A stretch of 64,000 nucleotides of DNA from Kroppenstedtia sanguinis (GTDB lineage Bacteria > Bacillota > Bacilli > Thermoactinomycetales > DSM-45169): NCBI RefSeq assembly GCF_050433445.1, contig NZ_JBNPXF010000004.1, forward strand, positions 62,001 to 126,000, given 5' to 3'. Position numbers and translations under genes: made by a program. Shown one piece after another: positions 15,986 to 24,471 of the stretch. The first letter of the stretch is position 1, and the number at the start of each line of letters is the position of its first letter. The notes under the pieces are model-generated. The model had not been told where the DNA came from, did not search any database, and worked only from the letters and a program-made list of their open reading frames with translations.

Positions 15986-16708
15986 GTGCCGAAAGGGTTC
16001 TCTTTTGGATTGCAGATAGCTTTCCTGGCGATGGGGGTCCTCCTTTTATCCGTGTATTCTGGGGATTGGCGAGTAGGTTTGGCGTTAGGAGTGGGATGGC
16101 TCCTTGTGGCGGCTGGTTGGATGAGAACTTGGATGCGCCGGTTGGAAAAGCAGGATCGGGAGCGGTCGGTCCGGGAACAGTTGAAACTGTTAAGCTGGCA
16201 ACGTCATGATTGGCTGAATCACCTCCAGGTCTTGATGGGATTTACCAGCTTGAATAAACCGGAGCGAATGTCCTCTTATCTGCAAGAACTGGTCCACCGA
16301 TTGGAAATCGAACGCGTCACCTCCCAGGTGGAACCTCCCCAGTTGGCTTTAAGGCTTGCCTTGTTGAGGCGGGATCATCCTGAGTGGCAGTGGGTGCTGG
16401 AGGTGGAAGAAGGACTGGGGCCGCTGAAGGAGAAGGCCGCAGATCAAATCGGATGGATTCTGGAAGCGACGGCGGTTTGGCTGAAACCATTTGCAGAAGA
16501 GCAGGGTGAAGTGAGGGAATTATATCTTCAGCTCTCCCAGAATCCGGAAGGATGGCTGTTGCGATTCCGACCAGAGGGAGAAGAGAAATATCCCACGGGT
16601 GAATGGCAGCAGCTTCGGGAAAAGATAAAAGCATACGGGGGAGAAGCGATGCTTGGGGATTCCGGAAGGTTTTTCGACATCCAGGTACCCAGTGGCAGAA
16701 ATACATAA
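15986..16708 (+). CDS. spo0B: Sporulation phosphotransferase Spo0B-like, membrane-anchored
   Basis: 240 residues from GTG 15986 with GGGAGAGGG upstream. The phospho-acceptor helix is LLSWQRHDWLNHLQVLMGF (His74). It is preceded by two hydrophobic segments (about residues 8-24 and 29-45) that the B. subtilis protein lacks. A degenerate ATPase-like C-domain follows without clear N/G1/G2 boxes, as in Spo0B. It passes phosphate from Spo0F to Spo0A in the sporulation phosphorelay. The position between rpmA and obg supports the name. Confidence 0.85.
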   Translation: MPKGFSFGLQIAFLAMGVLLLSVYSGDWRVGLALGVGWLLVAAGWMRTWMRRLEKQDRERSVREQLKLLSWQRHDWLNHLQVLMGFTSLNKPERMSSYLQELVHRLEIERVTSQVEPPQLALRLALLRRDHPEWQWVLEVEEGLGPLKEKAADQIGWILEATAVWLKPFAEEQGEVRELYLQLSQNPEGWLLRFRPEGEEKYPTGEWQQLREKIKAYGGEAMLGDSGRFFDIQVPSGRNT

Positions 16709-16723
16709 CAGGCGGTGGGGAGC

Positions 16724-18001
16724 ATGTTTGTAGACAAGGTGAAAGTGTTTGTCAAAGGGGGCGATGGTGGGAATGGCATGGTCGCCTTTCGACGGGAAAA
16801 GTACGAGCCTTGCGGCGGTCCCGCCGGTGGGGATGGTGGTCGGGGCGGAGATGTGGTGTTCCAAGTGGATGAAGGCCTACGGACACTGATGGATTTCCGT
16901 TATCGAAAACAATTTAAAGCCGATCGGGGAGAACATGGACGTTCCAAAAGTCAGCATGGAAAAGGGGCAGAATCCTTGGTGGTGAAGGTTCCCCCAGGAA
17001 CGGTCGTCATTGATGCGGATCGCGGCGAGAGGATCGCTGACTTGACCCGCCAGGGCCAGACAGCGGTGATCGCCTCAGGCGGACGGGGGGGACGGGGAAA
17101 TATCCGGTTTTCCACCTCTAAAAATCCAGCCCCCCATGTAGCGGAAAATGGAGAACCTGGTGTGGAGCGATGGGTTGAACTGGAGTTGAAACTCTTGGCC
17201 GATGCAGGGTTGGTGGGCTATCCCAGTGTGGGGAAATCCACTTTGCTGTCGGCGGTGTCTGCAGCCCGACCCAAGATCGGTGATTATCATTTTACCACGA
17301 TCCACCCCAACCTAGGTGTAGTGGAAACGGAGGATGGCCGCAGTTTTGTTATGGCGGACCTGCCGGGTCTGATCGAAGGCGCCCATACAGGAGTGGGCTT
17401 GGGTCACCAGTTCTTGCGTCATGTGGAACGAACCCGGTTGTTGATCCATGTAGTGGATATGGCGGGTTCCGAGGGGAGAGATCCCTACGAAGACTGGTTG
17501 CAAATCAATGAAGAGCTGACACTGTATCGAAAAGAGCTGGCGGATCGACCGCAAATCGTCGTCGCCAACAAGATGGATCTGCCTGAAGCAGAGGAGCATC
17601 TGCAGCGGTTTAAAAATGCTACCGCCGGGAAAGTTCCTATCTTTCCAGTCTCCTCTGCCACCCGTGAGGGCTTGCGGGAGCTTCTATTTGCGGTGGCGGA
17701 TCGTTTGGATGAACTCCCCGATGAGCCCCAGGAAGAAGAGGAGCTGGAAGAACGGAAAATTTACCGGAGTCCCGCCGCTGAGGAAGCCTTCCAAGTTCGC
17801 AGAGAGAATGAACTCTTTGTCGTGGAGGGAGCCAGGGTCGAAAAGTTGGTCAAAATGACCAATTTCCAGTACGATGAATCGATCCGCCGCTTCGCACACA
17901 CCTTGAAGCGGATGGGAGTTGATGATGCGCTCCGGAAAAAAGGGGCCAAGGAAGGAGACACCATCCGGATCGGAGAGATGGAGTTCGATTTTCAGGATTA
18001 A
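16724..18001 (+). CDS. obgE: GTPase Obg/CgtA
   Basis: 425 residues from ATG 16724 (MFVDKVKVFVKGGDGGNGMV), with GGTGGGG as ribosome site. Three domains: a glycine-rich Obg fold (1-158), a G domain with GYPSVGKST (G1), DLPG (G3), NKMD (G4) and SSA (G5), and a C-terminal OCT domain ending IGEMEFDFQD. It acts in 50S assembly and the stringent/sporulation response. It sits 16 bp after spo0B, as in B. subtilis. Confidence 0.97.
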   Translation: MFVDKVKVFVKGGDGGNGMVAFRREKYEPCGGPAGGDGGRGGDVVFQVDEGLRTLMDFRYRKQFKADRGEHGRSKSQHGKGAESLVVKVPPGTVVIDADRGERIADLTRQGQTAVIASGGRGGRGNIRFSTSKNPAPHVAENGEPGVERWVELELKLLADAGLVGYPSVGKSTLLSAVSAARPKIGDYHFTTIHPNLGVVETEDGRSFVMADLPGLIEGAHTGVGLGHQFLRHVERTRLLIHVVDMAGSEGRDPYEDWLQINEELTLYRKELADRPQIVVANKMDLPEAEEHLQRFKNATAGKVPIFPVSSATREGLRELLFAVADRLDELPDEPQEEEELEERKIYRSPAAEEAFQVRRENELFVVEGARVEKLVKMTNFQYDESIRRFAHTLKRMGVDDALRKKGAKEGDTIRIGEMEFDFQD

Positions 18002-18003
18002 GA

Positions 18004-18038
18004 AAGCCACCGGGCGAATTTTCGCCGGGTGGCTTTTT
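18004..18038 (+). terminator. Terminator after obgE
   Basis: AAGCCACC and GGGTGGCTT form a stem extended by GGCGAA/TTCGCC, followed by TTTTT. Confidence 0.85.
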
Positions 18039-18082
18039 GGCGCATTTATCATTGTGGTCCAGGTTATGGAGGGGGCTGCTTT

Positions 18083-18574
18083 CTAACTTTCCACACTGGG
18101 TTTAGATTGGATAAGCTTAGTAAATACAAAACGGACGAGGGGTCCCATAATCAAGATTTGCAAAGGCCATGCCAGCACCAGGTTTTTACCAAAAATCGAG
18201 TTATAATCAGTCATGATTGAATGGGAAGGAGATCCAGTGTGAAAGTTCGTTGTAATTACACCGTACATCGACATAAAAAATGCCATTCCAATCACCATGC
18301 ATGTGGAGATGGCCAGGATGGTATATAATTGATTTGTTGTATGAGCAGTGAACTTCAACGCTATTTTTTTAGCGATTGGCCCAACTATAAGCAGATCAAG
18401 TATAAACGCAATAATAAATCCAATGAAAAAATCTGATGTTATTTCTGTGAAGGACAGTTCCCCCATCGCCTCATTGAGGTAAAAGTTATAAATCGTTATC
18501 ACCAATACCATTCCAAAACACATCATGAAACCAAATTGGAAGCTCTCTTTCTTCGTTGTTGGCAAGATCATCAT
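18083..18574 (-). CDS. DUF2798 membrane protein
   Basis: 163 residues with four hydrophobic segments in two similar halves. Each half has the pattern FGFMMCFGMVLVITIYN..., ...FIIAFILDLLIVGPIAKKIA, then a second copy ending LQILIMGPLVRFVFTKLI. This is the duplicated DUF2798 arrangement. Function is unknown. The start is ATG 18574 or 18571; AGAAGGG abuts the first. It is a single gene, and a MITE is inserted 32 bp upstream, possibly between the gene and its native promoter. Confidence 0.7.
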   Translation of the reverse strand: MMILPTTKKESFQFGFMMCFGMVLVITIYNFYLNEAMGELSFTEITSDFFIGFIIAFILDLLIVGPIAKKIALKFTAHTTNQLYTILAISTCMVIGMAFFMSMYGVITTNFHTGSPSHSIMTDYNSIFGKNLVLAWPLQILIMGPLVRFVFTKLIQSKPSVES

Positions 18575-18606
18575 CCCTTCTTGGACTGTTTTTCATTATA
18601 GGAGAG

Positions 18607-18809
18607 CAGGCGTGTTGATTAGCCATATTTTAGGTAGGAAATCAGGTCGGGATGGTGGGACGGTGGAGAGCCTTTGCGCTCTTTGCAAGAGATCGTAGCC
18701 GTCCCACCATCCCCGTCCCCTCAAGCGATATTTTACTATGGGGGTAATAGGAAGAGCGAAAGGTCAATTTCGTTTCCGCCACCCATTTCCTGGTTAATCA
18801 ACAGCCCTG
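18607..18809 (+). mobile_element. MITE copy C, type II (203 bp), perfect TSD
   Basis: Ends are CAGGCGTGTTGATTAGCCA and TGGTTAATCAACAGCCCTG. ATAGGAGAG flanks it exactly on both sides (18598-18606, 18810-18818). The internal GGGATGGTGGGAC/GTCCCACCATCCC inverted repeat is intact. Confidence 0.95.
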
Positions 18810-18903
18810 ATAGGAGAGTAAAAATATCCTCGTAAGTGAACCTTTTGTGAACGTTGATTATTGAGTGATTCATTCATTTTAGTCTTACTCTAATAGAAAG
18901 AAA

Positions 18904-18925
18904 CTCCCACCTTGACAGGTGGGAG
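18904..18925 (-). terminator. Terminator of the small-membrane-protein operon
   Basis: On the minus strand CTCCCACCTGTCAAGGTGGGAG is followed by TTTCTTTC. Confidence 0.65.
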
Positions 18926-18932
18926 AGGTTCA

Positions 18933-19055
18933 TTACATGCTGGCGGCAAGAATGAAGGAAAACAATACTAACAGGACCACCAACACAATTCCGATAAAAA
19001 AGAGCCCGGCTCCCCAAAGGGTCCACAGACGTTGCACTCGTTTAAAGTGATCCAC
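18933..19055 (-). CDS. 40-residue single-span membrane protein
   Basis: GTG 19055 opens a 40-residue frame, MDHFKRVQRLWTLWGAGLFF continuing IGIVLVVLLVLFSFILAASM and stop. AGGAAAG stands just before the start. It lies six bases after the stop of the 68-residue membrane protein upstream and ends before a terminator, so the two form a small operon. One amphipathic N-terminal stretch and one long hydrophobic span are visible. Function is unknown. Confidence 0.6.
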   Translation of the reverse strand: MDHFKRVQRLWTLWGAGLFFIGIVLVVLLVLFSFILAASM

Positions 19056-19061
19056 ACTTTC

Positions 19062-19268
19062 CTAATTTTTGGCTTTCCAGGCCCACTCATTGCCCTTGGC
19101 TCCTAGGACAAAAATCATAACGATATTGACGATGGGGATCAGGCCTAACAGTGAGATCCAGACTTGGTTTCCGATTCCCCAGATCCAGCTGAGGAAAAAA
19201 GCGCCCCAGTTCCATTTTTTAATCTCTGCGGGAACTTCTTCGGCATAGGTTTCGATTCTTTCTTCCAT
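19062..19268 (-). CDS. Small membrane protein with WNWGAFFLSWIWGIGN motif
   Basis: 68 residues. A short acidic N-terminus (MEERIETYAEEVPAEIKK) precedes WNWGAFFLSWIWGIGNQVWI and LLGLIPIVNIVMIFVLGAKG, then NEWAWKAKN. This is a widespread Firmicute small two-span membrane protein of unknown function. ATG 19268 follows AAGGAGATTGCAAC. It is first in a two-gene operon. Confidence 0.75.
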   Translation of the reverse strand: MEERIETYAEEVPAEIKKWNWGAFFLSWIWGIGNQVWISLLGLIPIVNIVMIFVLGAKGNEWAWKAKN

Positions 19269-19468
19269 GTTGCAATCTCCTTACTGTCATTTAGTGAATT
19301 AGCAGAACAAACCAACTCTGCCAAAAGTGCATTAAGCTATGTTTAGTTTACAATTATTCATTATCGACAGTAAAGTCCTTTTTTTTCACTCAGAGGGGAT
19401 TTTTGAATTTTACCTTGTCATGGAGGGATACCTCCTGCAGCAGTCCCATCATGATCACGAACCCAAGC

Positions 19469-20935
19469 TTAAGACTTCACCTGTTGAATCGCTTGCTCAA
19501 ACTCCGCATTCATCTCCGTAGCTGGTTTTTTCGTTAGCAGACTGACGAGGATGATGGCGATGGTGGAGGCGATAAATCCGGGAATCATCTCGTAGATCTC
19601 TTTGACGGCATCGATATTGGACCAGATGATCACCGTGGTCGCGCCGACGATCATGCCTGCCAGTGCGCCCCATTTGTTCATGCGCTTCCAATAAAGGCTC
19701 AGCAATACCATCGGTCCAAAGGCGGAGCCGAATCCGGCCCAAGCGTAACCCACCAGATTTAAGATCGTTTCATTGGGATTGAAAGCCAGGTAGAGAGCGA
19801 TCAGGGCCACTCCTAGCAAAGAGAGACGACCGACCAGAACTAGCTCTCTGTCCGAGGCGGAGCGGCGAAGAAAGGCACGGTAGAAGTCCTGAGTCAATGC
19901 ACTAGCCGTCACTAGCAATTGGGAGGAGATGGTGCTCATGATCGCCGCCATGATTGCTGCCAGCAGGAAGCCCGTGATCAAGGGGTGGAACAGGATCTTA
20001 GCAAGCATGATGAAGACAGTCTCCGGATTTTCCAAAGTTATGTGTTCTTGATGGAAGTAAGCGATGCCGATGAGACCGGTGAACATCGCTCCCCCGACGG
20101 AGAAGATCATCCAGCCCATGCCGATGCGGCGGGCTTTTGACATCTCTTTGACGGAGGTGATCGCCATAAAACGAACGATAATATGAGGCTGACCAAAGTA
20201 ACCCAATCCCCAAGCTAACAGAGAGAAGATGCCGATTGCGCTCGTACCTTTGAAAGCATCCATCAAGGCGGGATCGATGGAGCGAATTTCGCTGAAGGTG
20301 GCACTCATTCCACCGGTTTGGGTGAGTACTACGATCGGGACCAGGACCAAGGCGAGAAACATGATGGTTCCCTGGACAAAGTCGGTCCAGCTGACAGCGA
20401 GAAAACCGCCAAATAGGGTGTACAGGATGACAACTCCTGCAGTGAGCCAGATCCCCCACAGATAATCCATGCCGAAGGCACTTTTGAACAATTCGCCACC
20501 GGCAACCATTCCCGAGGAGGTGTAGAATGTAAAAAAGATGAAGATTACCAGTGCTGATACAATCCGCAGCAGTCGGGTGTGATCTTTGAAACGATTTTCC
20601 AAATAGTCCGGGATGGTAATCGCGTTGTTGGCGATCTCCGTGTAGGTCCGCAGACGTGGAGCAACAAAGAGCCAGTTGAGCCAGGCACCGATGGTCAATC
20701 CGACTGCGATCCAGCCACTGCTCAACCCGGAGGCGTACATCGCACCTGGAAGGCCCATCAGCAACCATCCGCTCATATCCGATGCCCCGGCGCTCAATGC
20801 GGTCACAGCGGGTCCCAGGTTTCGTCCTCCCAGCATGTAATCAGATAAGTCTGAAGTCCTTCTGTACGCGTAGTAACCAATGGATAACATGACTATCAAA
20901 TAGATGCCGATGGAAATAAAAACAGCAGACTCCAT
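19469..20935 (-). CDS. putP: Sodium/proline symporter
   Basis: 488 residues from ATG 20935 with AGGAGGGGACCTC. It is an SSS-family carrier with about 13 membrane spans: MLSIGYYAYRRTSDLSDYML (TM1/loop), GASDMSGWLLMGLPG (sodium site region), LGYFGQPHIIVRFMAI (family signature) and ISSQLLVTASALTQD. It imports proline for the dehydrogenases encoded upstream, or as osmolyte (OpuE-type); the neighbours favour catabolism. A deleted MITE sits about 75 bp before the start, between this gene and the P5C dehydrogenase gene. Confidence 0.93.
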   Translation of the reverse strand: MESAVFISIGIYLIVMLSIGYYAYRRTSDLSDYMLGGRNLGPAVTALSAGASDMSGWLLMGLPGAMYASGLSSGWIAVGLTIGAWLNWLFVAPRLRTYTEIANNAITIPDYLENRFKDHTRLLRIVSALVIFIFFTFYTSSGMVAGGELFKSAFGMDYLWGIWLTAGVVILYTLFGGFLAVSWTDFVQGTIMFLALVLVPIVVLTQTGGMSATFSEIRSIDPALMDAFKGTSAIGIFSLLAWGLGYFGQPHIIVRFMAITSVKEMSKARRIGMGWMIFSVGGAMFTGLIGIAYFHQEHITLENPETVFIMLAKILFHPLITGFLLAAIMAAIMSTISSQLLVTASALTQDFYRAFLRRSASDRELVLVGRLSLLGVALIALYLAFNPNETILNLVGYAWAGFGSAFGPMVLLSLYWKRMNKWGALAGMIVGATTVIIWSNIDAVKEIYEMIPGFIASTIAIILVSLLTKKPATEMNAEFEQAIQQVKS

Positions 20936-21008
20936 GAGGTCCCCTCCTAAATTATTCAGAATATAACGCCATTTTACAACAATCATCAAGCGGATGCAGC
21001 CTGTATCA

Positions 21009-21108
21009 CGGGAGTGTTGATTATCCATATTTTACGGTGGGGGCAATGGGAAGAGCGAAAGGGTCGTTTCATTCCTATCATCCATTTTAGGGTTCATCAA
21101 CAGCCCTG
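21009..21108 (+). mobile_element. MITE copy D, internally deleted (100 bp)
   Basis: The ends CGGGAGTGTTGATTATCCA and GGTTCATCAACAGCCCTG and the right-half type II sequence (GGGGCAATGGGAAGAGCGAA) are kept; the middle is lost. Flanks CCTGTATCA and CTTGTATCT agree at 7 of 9 bases, suggesting an older insertion. Confidence 0.75.
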
Positions 21109-21123
21109 CTTGTATCTATTTTA

Positions 21124-21158
21124 CGGACGGCAATCTCCTGAGCAGAGACTACCGTCCG
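21124..21158 (-). terminator. Hairpin after P5C dehydrogenase gene, no U-tract
   Basis: CGGACGG/CCGTCCG with further pairing (TAGTCTC/GGAGATT). On the minus strand AAAATAG follows, so it may be a processing or partial-termination site before putP. Confidence 0.4.
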
Positions 21159-21164
21159 CTATTT

Positions 21165-22712
21165 TTACAACATTTGACTGATGGTTTTAGCTTGCATATG
21201 GAGAATCAAGTAGTCCGGCCCGCCAGCTTTTGAATCGGTTCCTGACATTTTGAATCCGCCAAAGGGTTGGTATCCTACAATCGCACCGGTGCAGTTGCGA
21301 TTGAAGTACAGGTTCCCCACTTGGAAGTCACGCTTGGCACGCTCGATGTGCTCCGCGTTGCGGGAGATGACTGCTCCGGTCAAGCCGTATTCGGTGTTGT
21401 TGGCGATTTCAATCGCTTCATCAAAGTCCTTGGCTTTGCAGAAGGCGACCACTGGACCGAAAATCTCTTCCTGCATGATGCGGGCTTGAGGGTCCACGTC
21501 AGCAAAGATCGTGGGCTGAATGAAATAACCTTTGGAATCATCCGCTTCCCCGCCGGTCACCAGTCGCCCTTCCTTTTTGCCGATAGCAATGTAACCGGTG
21601 ATTTTGTCATAAGCCTTCTGATTGATGACAGGTCCCATATAATTCTGGTGGGAGCGGGGGTCGCCGACGGTCAACTCCTTCACCCGCTGGGCCACCTTTT
21701 CCAACACCTCATCGTAAACATCCTCATGCACGACCGCACGGGAGCCGGCGGAACATTTCTGTCCGGAGAAGCCGAAGGCGGAAGTGGTGATCGCTTCAGC
21801 TGCAATGTCAAGGTCCGCCTCCCGGTCTACAACCACGGTATCTTTCCCGCCCATTTCGATGATGATGCGCTTCAGATGGGTCTGACCTTCATGGACGACG
21901 GATCCCCGTTGGTAAATGCGGGTTCCCACGGCTCGGGAACCGGTGAAGGTGATCAGTGCGGTTTTTGGATGGTCCACCAGATATTCGCCGACCTCCACTG
22001 GGTCTCCGGGAACAAAGTTGACTACGCCCTTAGGAATTCCGGCTTCTTCCAGTACTTCGACAAATTTGGCGGCGATTACCGGAGTCGATTCTGCCGGTTT
22101 CAGCAACACGGTGTTTCCGGTAACCAGGGGAGCGACTGTGGTTCCCACCATGATTGCACAAGCGAAGTTCCACGGGGGGATTACCACGCTGACACCCGTC
22201 GGGGTGTAGATGTAGCTGTTCAGTTCCCCTTCCCGACTGTTGACCGGCTTCCCGTCTTTCAGCTCCAGCATTTGGCGGGCATAGTATTCCATAAAATCGA
22301 TCGCTTCAGCCGTATCGGCATCGGCTTCTTTCCAGGGTTTCCCGGCTTCTTTCACCAACAGAGCGGAAAACTCATGTTTGCGACGGCGAAGGATGGCGGC
22401 GGCACGGAAGAGAATCTCCACACGGGCGGCGGGGTCCCATTTCCTCCAGCTTTCAAAGGCTTCCAAGGCGGCGTCCATGGCTTGGTCAGCCAGCGCTTGG
22501 TTGGCTTTGGAGACGTTGCCGATGATTTCTTCCTTATTTGCCGGGTTGACAGAGACTAGCTTCTCTTCAGTGGTGATCCGTTCGCCACCGATGATGAGTG
22601 GGTAGTCCAGACCCAAGGTGGCTTCAGCCTGGCTTAATGCTGCTTCCATGGTCCGACGGTTCTCCTCTTTGGAAAAGTCGGTGAAGGGTTCATGCTTATA
22701 AGTAGTAGCCAT
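21165..22712 (-). CDS. rocA: 1-pyrroline-5-carboxylate dehydrogenase
   Basis: 515 residues, ATG 22712 with GGAGAGGAGATAC. It oxidises glutamate semialdehyde/P5C to glutamate with NAD+. Signs are the cofactor-binding PWNFACAIMVGTTVAPLVTG, the general base in IIIEMGGKDTVVV, the nucleophile in FGFSGQKCSAGSR, and EIFGPVVAFCKAKDF near the C-terminus. It is the monofunctional type found in Bacillales (RocA/PutC). A sigma-54 promoter lies 42-58 bp upstream. It works with the proline dehydrogenase and putP on the same strand. Confidence 0.95.
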   Translation of the reverse strand: MATTYKHEPFTDFSKEENRRTMEAALSQAEATLGLDYPLIIGGERITTEEKLVSVNPANKEEIIGNVSKANQALADQAMDAALEAFESWRKWDPAARVEILFRAAAILRRRKHEFSALLVKEAGKPWKEADADTAEAIDFMEYYARQMLELKDGKPVNSREGELNSYIYTPTGVSVVIPPWNFACAIMVGTTVAPLVTGNTVLLKPAESTPVIAAKFVEVLEEAGIPKGVVNFVPGDPVEVGEYLVDHPKTALITFTGSRAVGTRIYQRGSVVHEGQTHLKRIIIEMGGKDTVVVDREADLDIAAEAITTSAFGFSGQKCSAGSRAVVHEDVYDEVLEKVAQRVKELTVGDPRSHQNYMGPVINQKAYDKITGYIAIGKKEGRLVTGGEADDSKGYFIQPTIFADVDPQARIMQEEIFGPVVAFCKAKDFDEAIEIANNTEYGLTGAVISRNAEHIERAKRDFQVGNLYFNRNCTGAIVGYQPFGGFKMSGTDSKAGGPDYLILHMQAKTISQML

Positions 22713-22753
22713 AATGTATCTCCTCTCCTCATCTGAATCTCAATACTAATTAG

Positions 22754-22770
22754 AAGCAAGAAATATGCCA
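22754..22770 (-). promoter_or_regulatory. Sigma-54 (-24/-12) promoter of rocA
   Basis: Minus strand reads TGGCAT-ATTTC-TTGCTT, matching the TGGCAC-N5-TTGCW consensus at both invariant dinucleotides with correct spacing. It lies 42 bp before the rocA start. Confidence 0.8.
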
Positions 22771-22999
22771 TAAGCCTGATAGGTAGATGTAAAGAAGGAG
22801 AGATGGGTGTGGCCGCCTGAGTTCCTTTTAGCCATCGGACACGTACCGGTCTCTCCTGGGTCAGATAGGACGTCGTTCTTCGTCTGGAACAATCTCTCGC
22901 CGTGACGCTGTCGGAGTGCGGTGGACAGGTGGTTTTACAAAAATGTCAAGGGTATTCGCGGATATTAACAATATTGTAGAATGAATGATTCCACATTCC
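22771..22999. other. Region upstream of the rocA sigma-54 promoter
   Basis: It contains TACAAAAATGTC (22936-22947), a 10/12 match to the paired sites at 24425 and 24445 in front of the activator gene. It sits about 165 bp upstream of the -24 box, a usual distance for an activator site. No gene is seen. Confidence 0.35.
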
Positions 23000-23914
23000 T
23001 TACTTGGAAAAGAGACCTTTCAGGGCGAAGGAGACATTTTGCGGTCGTTCGGCCAACCGACGCATGAAATAACCGAACCAGTCATTTCCGTAAGGCACAT
23101 AGACTCGCATGGTGTATCCTTCTTTCGCCAATTGGAGCTGCAATTCATTCCGGAAACCGTATAACATCTGAAATTCAAATTGATCCCGGGGAATTTGTTT
23201 CTTCTCTGCAAACGCTTTCACCTGAGCGATGATTTGATGGTCATGGGAAGCGATTGCAGTATAGCTACCACTGGTGAGGTGCTCCTGGATGATCTTTAGA
23301 TAGTTTTCGTCTACCTTGGTCTTGTCTTGATACGCCACCTCGGGAGATTCCTTGTAAGCCCCTTTTACCAGGCGTAGGGGAACTCCTTGCAGATCCTGCA
23401 CATCTTGCATAGAACGGTGCAGATAAGCCTGAATCACCGTTCCTACTTGATCGTAATCCTTGCGAAGCTCTTTGAGCAAGTCCAAGGTGATTTGGCAATG
23501 GGCGTAATCCTCCATGTCAATCCGCACAAAATTGTTGTGTTTTTGGGCGGTATCCAGGATTTTACGCATATTGTCGAGACAGAATTGATCATCGATGTCC
23601 AAACCCAGTTGAGTCAATTTCAGAGAGAGGTTGGAGCGGACCCCAAACTGGGCGATCGCCTCCAGGGTATCGATGCAGTACTGGGTGGATTCGGCGGCTT
23701 CCTCTCGGCTGGAAACAAACTCTCCCAAGTGGTCTATGGTGCATACGAGTCCCTTTTCATTCAGGGACCGGACTGTCTTCATGGCACTTTCGATACTTTC
23801 CCCAGCCACGACTTGGGCAGCTCCGAATTTCAGGCCCCATTTTCGGGCGGCTCGATTGAGGGCTTTATTTTGAGAGGCGAATAGAAAGAAATTTTTTGAG
23901 ATGGATTCTATCAT
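23000..23914 (-). CDS. putB: Proline dehydrogenase (PRODH)
   Basis: 304 residues, ATG 23914. It is an FAD-dependent TIM-barrel enzyme that oxidises proline to P5C and passes electrons to the quinone pool. Motifs visible are SLKLTQLGLDID, FVRIDMEDYAHC, GTVIQAYLHRSM, PLRLVKGAYKESPEVAY, and the C-terminal substrate/FAD signature YVPYGNDWFGYFMRRLAERP. Its length is normal for the monofunctional Bacillus type. Its own sigma-54 promoter is 57-73 bp upstream and the activator gene is divergent. Confidence 0.95.
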   Translation of the reverse strand: MIESISKNFFLFASQNKALNRAARKWGLKFGAAQVVAGESIESAMKTVRSLNEKGLVCTIDHLGEFVSSREEAAESTQYCIDTLEAIAQFGVRSNLSLKLTQLGLDIDDQFCLDNMRKILDTAQKHNNFVRIDMEDYAHCQITLDLLKELRKDYDQVGTVIQAYLHRSMQDVQDLQGVPLRLVKGAYKESPEVAYQDKTKVDENYLKIIQEHLTSGSYTAIASHDHQIIAQVKAFAEKKQIPRDQFEFQMLYGFRNELQLQLAKEGYTMRVYVPYGNDWFGYFMRRLAERPQNVSFALKGLFSK

Positions 23915-23970
23915 GGTCTTTCCCCCTCAACTGTAATAGATCAGTTCTTCCCTTTTCAAGGGTAATTATC

Positions 23971-23987
23971 ATGCAATGTTCATGCCA
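23971..23987 (-). promoter_or_regulatory. Sigma-54 (-24/-12) promoter of the proline dehydrogenase gene
   Basis: Minus strand reads TGGCAT-GAACA-TTGCAT, a near-consensus -24/-12 element with correct spacing, 57 bp before the start codon. Confidence 0.85.
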
Positions 23988-24154
23988 ATTCAGACTTTCT
24001 TTCGGACCTCTATCTGTTCCCTGCAACTACGGATCTCTTGTAAAAGGGCTAGGCGCTTTACTGCATCACCCTCTTCCTCCTCCAAATCGAAAGACCCCTA
24101 ACGGCGGGTGCGGCGTTTCCTCCATCCTTAGAAACCTTGTGAAACCCATCGATT

Positions 24155-24260
24155 GGAGGGTCGGGATGGGGTTTCAATTTCGGCGTCGTAGTTCTGGCGA
24201 TCTAAAATCGCTTCATGTGAAACCTCCCTGTGATGATCTTTTCATCCTGTTTCTAGATGG
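24155..24260 (-). repeat. Decayed second-family repeat, reversed
   Basis: On the minus strand GGGAGGTTTCACATGAAGCG, then GATCGCCAGAACTACGACGC, parallels the copies at 3190-3240 and 44310-44350 and the reversed piece at 43905-43990. Confidence 0.3.
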
Positions 24261-24309
24261 CCTCTCTCTAAGATTCTACGCGGGATACGGAATAACGTCG
24301 CATGGACAG

Positions 24310-24354
24310 TACACGACTTTCTTTCAACGCCTATTTTCTGGTTATCGACAGTCC
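24310..24354 (+). mobile_element. Degenerate right end of a type I MITE
   Basis: CAGTACACGACTTTCTTTC...CTATTTTCTGGTTATCGACAGTCCT aligns with the last 45 bases of copies A and G (CAGCACACGACTCCCTTCC...TTTTCTGGTTAATCAACAGCCCTG). The left end cannot be found. Confidence 0.5.
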
Positions 24355-24424
24355 TAATCTATTTTATTTTACACAACAGGGCCAAGGGGGGGGCTGGAGT
24401 AGAAGCCCAAGGATGTTTAGATGA

Positions 24425-24457
24425 ATACAAAAGTGTATTATGATATACAAAAGTGTA
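24425..24457 (+). promoter_or_regulatory. Two ATACAAAAGTGTA sites 20 bp apart, candidate operators
   Basis: ATACAAAAGTGTA occurs at 24425-24437 and 24445-24457. Each is an imperfect palindrome (TACA...TGTA) and they are two helical turns apart. They bracket TATGAT, a possible -10 box. If translation starts at 24472 they lie in the activator gene's promoter and could serve as autoregulatory and shared upstream activator sites. Confidence 0.4.
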
Positions 24458-24471
24458 AACAGGAAGAAGGG

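Noticed and set aside
21267..22559. 430-codon open frame on the + strand
   Set aside because: It lies fully antisense to rocA, has no ribosome site, and its translation is low-complexity and unlike known proteins; a shadow of GC-rich codon use.
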